Assembly: GCA_004367505.1 (NCBI GenBank) | Contig: SFCB01000160.1 | Coordinates: 25,056 to 89,055 of the forward strand | Length of the DNA: 64,000 nucleotides | Direction: 5' to 3' | Origin: Chloroflexi bacterium OHK40 | Lineage (GTDB): Bacteria > Chloroflexota > Chloroflexia > Chloroflexales > Chloroflexaceae | In this document: positions 63,333-64,000 of the stretch, one piece after another | Layout: the number at the start of each line of letters is the position of its first letter | Position numbering within the stretch: position 1 is the first letter of the stretch | Made by a program: the position numbers and the translations under genes | The notes under the pieces: model-generated | The model's database searches: none | What the model saw: the letters and a program-made list of their open reading frames with translations, nothing else | What the model was told of the DNA's origin: nothing

Positions 63333-63908
63333 TCACGGCGTCAGTGGTGCAGCCTGGTCAAGCCGGGCGTGGTACAGCGCCTCGTCATGCTCGCCAGCGG
63401 CGGCATACCACTGGGCGGCCCTTCGGTGCAGGGCCGACACCTCAGCCGCGCTGGCCCCGGCCATGAGCTGGTCGAGCAGCACATCGGCAAAGAGCTGGAG
63501 ATAGCGATACCACACGTCCTGATGGTCGAGCGGGATCAGAAACAGGTTACGCCGCGCTAACTCAGCCAGGAGCAGGCCGCTATACCCCGCTTCGCCGGCA
63601 CGCTCCGCCTCCAGCCCGAGCAGCGCATCGCATAGGGGCGCGCACAGCCGGCGCAACACGGCTGTCTGGAGCAGGAAGCGCCGCAAATAGGCTGGGAGCG
63701 GCGCGAGCACCTCGTCTACGAAGTACTCACGAACATACCGATGCCGGCCATTGAATGCGGCAATGAAGGCGTCCGGGTCACTGTCGGCCTGGAGCGCGAG
63801 GCTGGCGAGCCGGAGGCCGGCTGGCCAGCCCTCGGTGCGTTCGGCGAGCGCATGCTGTTGCGCTGCGGAGAGCGGCACTCCCGGGCGCGCACCGAGCATG
63901 GCTGTCAC
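63333..63908 (-). pseudogene. Fragment of a MalT/LuxR-type ATP-dependent regulator
   Basis: The 191-codon frame corresponds to the middle of large MalT-type regulators. It reads LAERTEGWPAGLRLASLAL, then YFVDEVLAPLPAYLRRFLLQ and TAVLRRLCAPLCDALLG, and NLFLIPLDHQDVWYRYLQLF. The P-loop ATPase part should precede and the TPR and LuxR helix-turn-helix parts should follow. A TAG lies three codons upstream of the ATG, and the frame ends at 63333, so both are gone. It is a decayed or truncated copy; expression is doubtful. Confidence 0.75.
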
Positions 63909-64000
63909 CTAAGTTTGGCCCCAATTAGCGACACGATGCCACAGGGGAGGATACTGTTGCGGAAAAGCCGATGATGGACCATACCTGTTCTAGGGCTCGC

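Overview
The window is GC-rich, densely coded chromosomal DNA. Its gene content points to a member of the Chloroflexota, most likely class Chloroflexia. The evidence is secreted proteins carrying short 'FLPIL(Q)R / YLPLIR' motifs, a MurE with a non-DNPR specificity motif, a linked SUF and CysO-type sulfur cluster, and a cyclase-ATPase-TPR giant protein. The phylum call is an inference from style and content; no rRNA marker is present.

Region 1 (1-2.3 kb): the tail of a NarL-type response regulator, then a GntR/FCD regulator with a near-consensus promoter and a perfect 18-bp palindrome in its leader, then a repeat-rich spacer. Region 2 (2.3-16.7 kb): a type III CRISPR-Cas locus that best fits subtype III-D. 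In order it holds Cas6, an HD-less Cas10 with an intact GGDD, a Csm3-like RAMP, Csx10, a small subunit, two more Csm3-like RAMPs, Csx19, a TIGR03986-type RAMP, and an unrecognised 281-aa protein. An ancillary block follows: a truncated CARF protein joined to an inverted Uma2 fragment, an intact CARF-HEPN protein, and a tightly overlapped trio of WYL regulator, two-helix membrane CARF protein and Csx15. No repeat-spacer array and no cas1/cas2 were seen. The expected logic is that target RNA activates Cas10 to make cyclic oligoadenylate. The CARF-HEPN RNase and the membrane CARF protein would be the effectors, and Csx15 a likely signal-damping partner.

Region 3 (16.8-32.6 kb): ordinary chromosomal genes. 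These are a PMT-like glycosyltransferase, a divergent dihydroorotate-dehydrogenase-like protein, a MATE transporter, MurE, a secreted protein, a 1,367-aa cyclase-ATPase-TPR protein, a GT2 enzyme, a SufT-like factor and an AspT-type transporter. Region 4 (32.6-45.4 kb): an M20 amidohydrolase, then a long minus-strand sulfur block read as sufR-sufC-sufD-sufS-sufU-sufB-Rieske-rhodanese-SufU-like-cysM-JAMM-cysO-moeZ. It links Fe-S cluster assembly to a CysO/thiocarboxylate-type cysteine pathway. A 28-bp imperfect palindrome lies in front of sufR. Region 5 (45.4-52.2 kb): a single-ring Clp ATPase, a TPR/zinc/membrane protein, a DinB protein, and a methyltransferase-GT4-epimerase sugar cluster. Region 6 (52.2-64 kb): an 87-bp tandem repeat, a chimeric aminoglycoside-phosphotransferase remnant, two paralogous secreted proteins, Hsp20, a phosphoribosyltransferase, small conserved proteins, GroEL/GroES, DoxX, a secreted six-repeat cysteine/tryptophan protein and a MalT-type regulator fragment.

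Short palindromic repeats recur in several intergenic gaps (1.7, 32.5, 47, 50.9, 52.5 and 57.1 kb), and at least one family occurs at two distant sites in opposite orientation.
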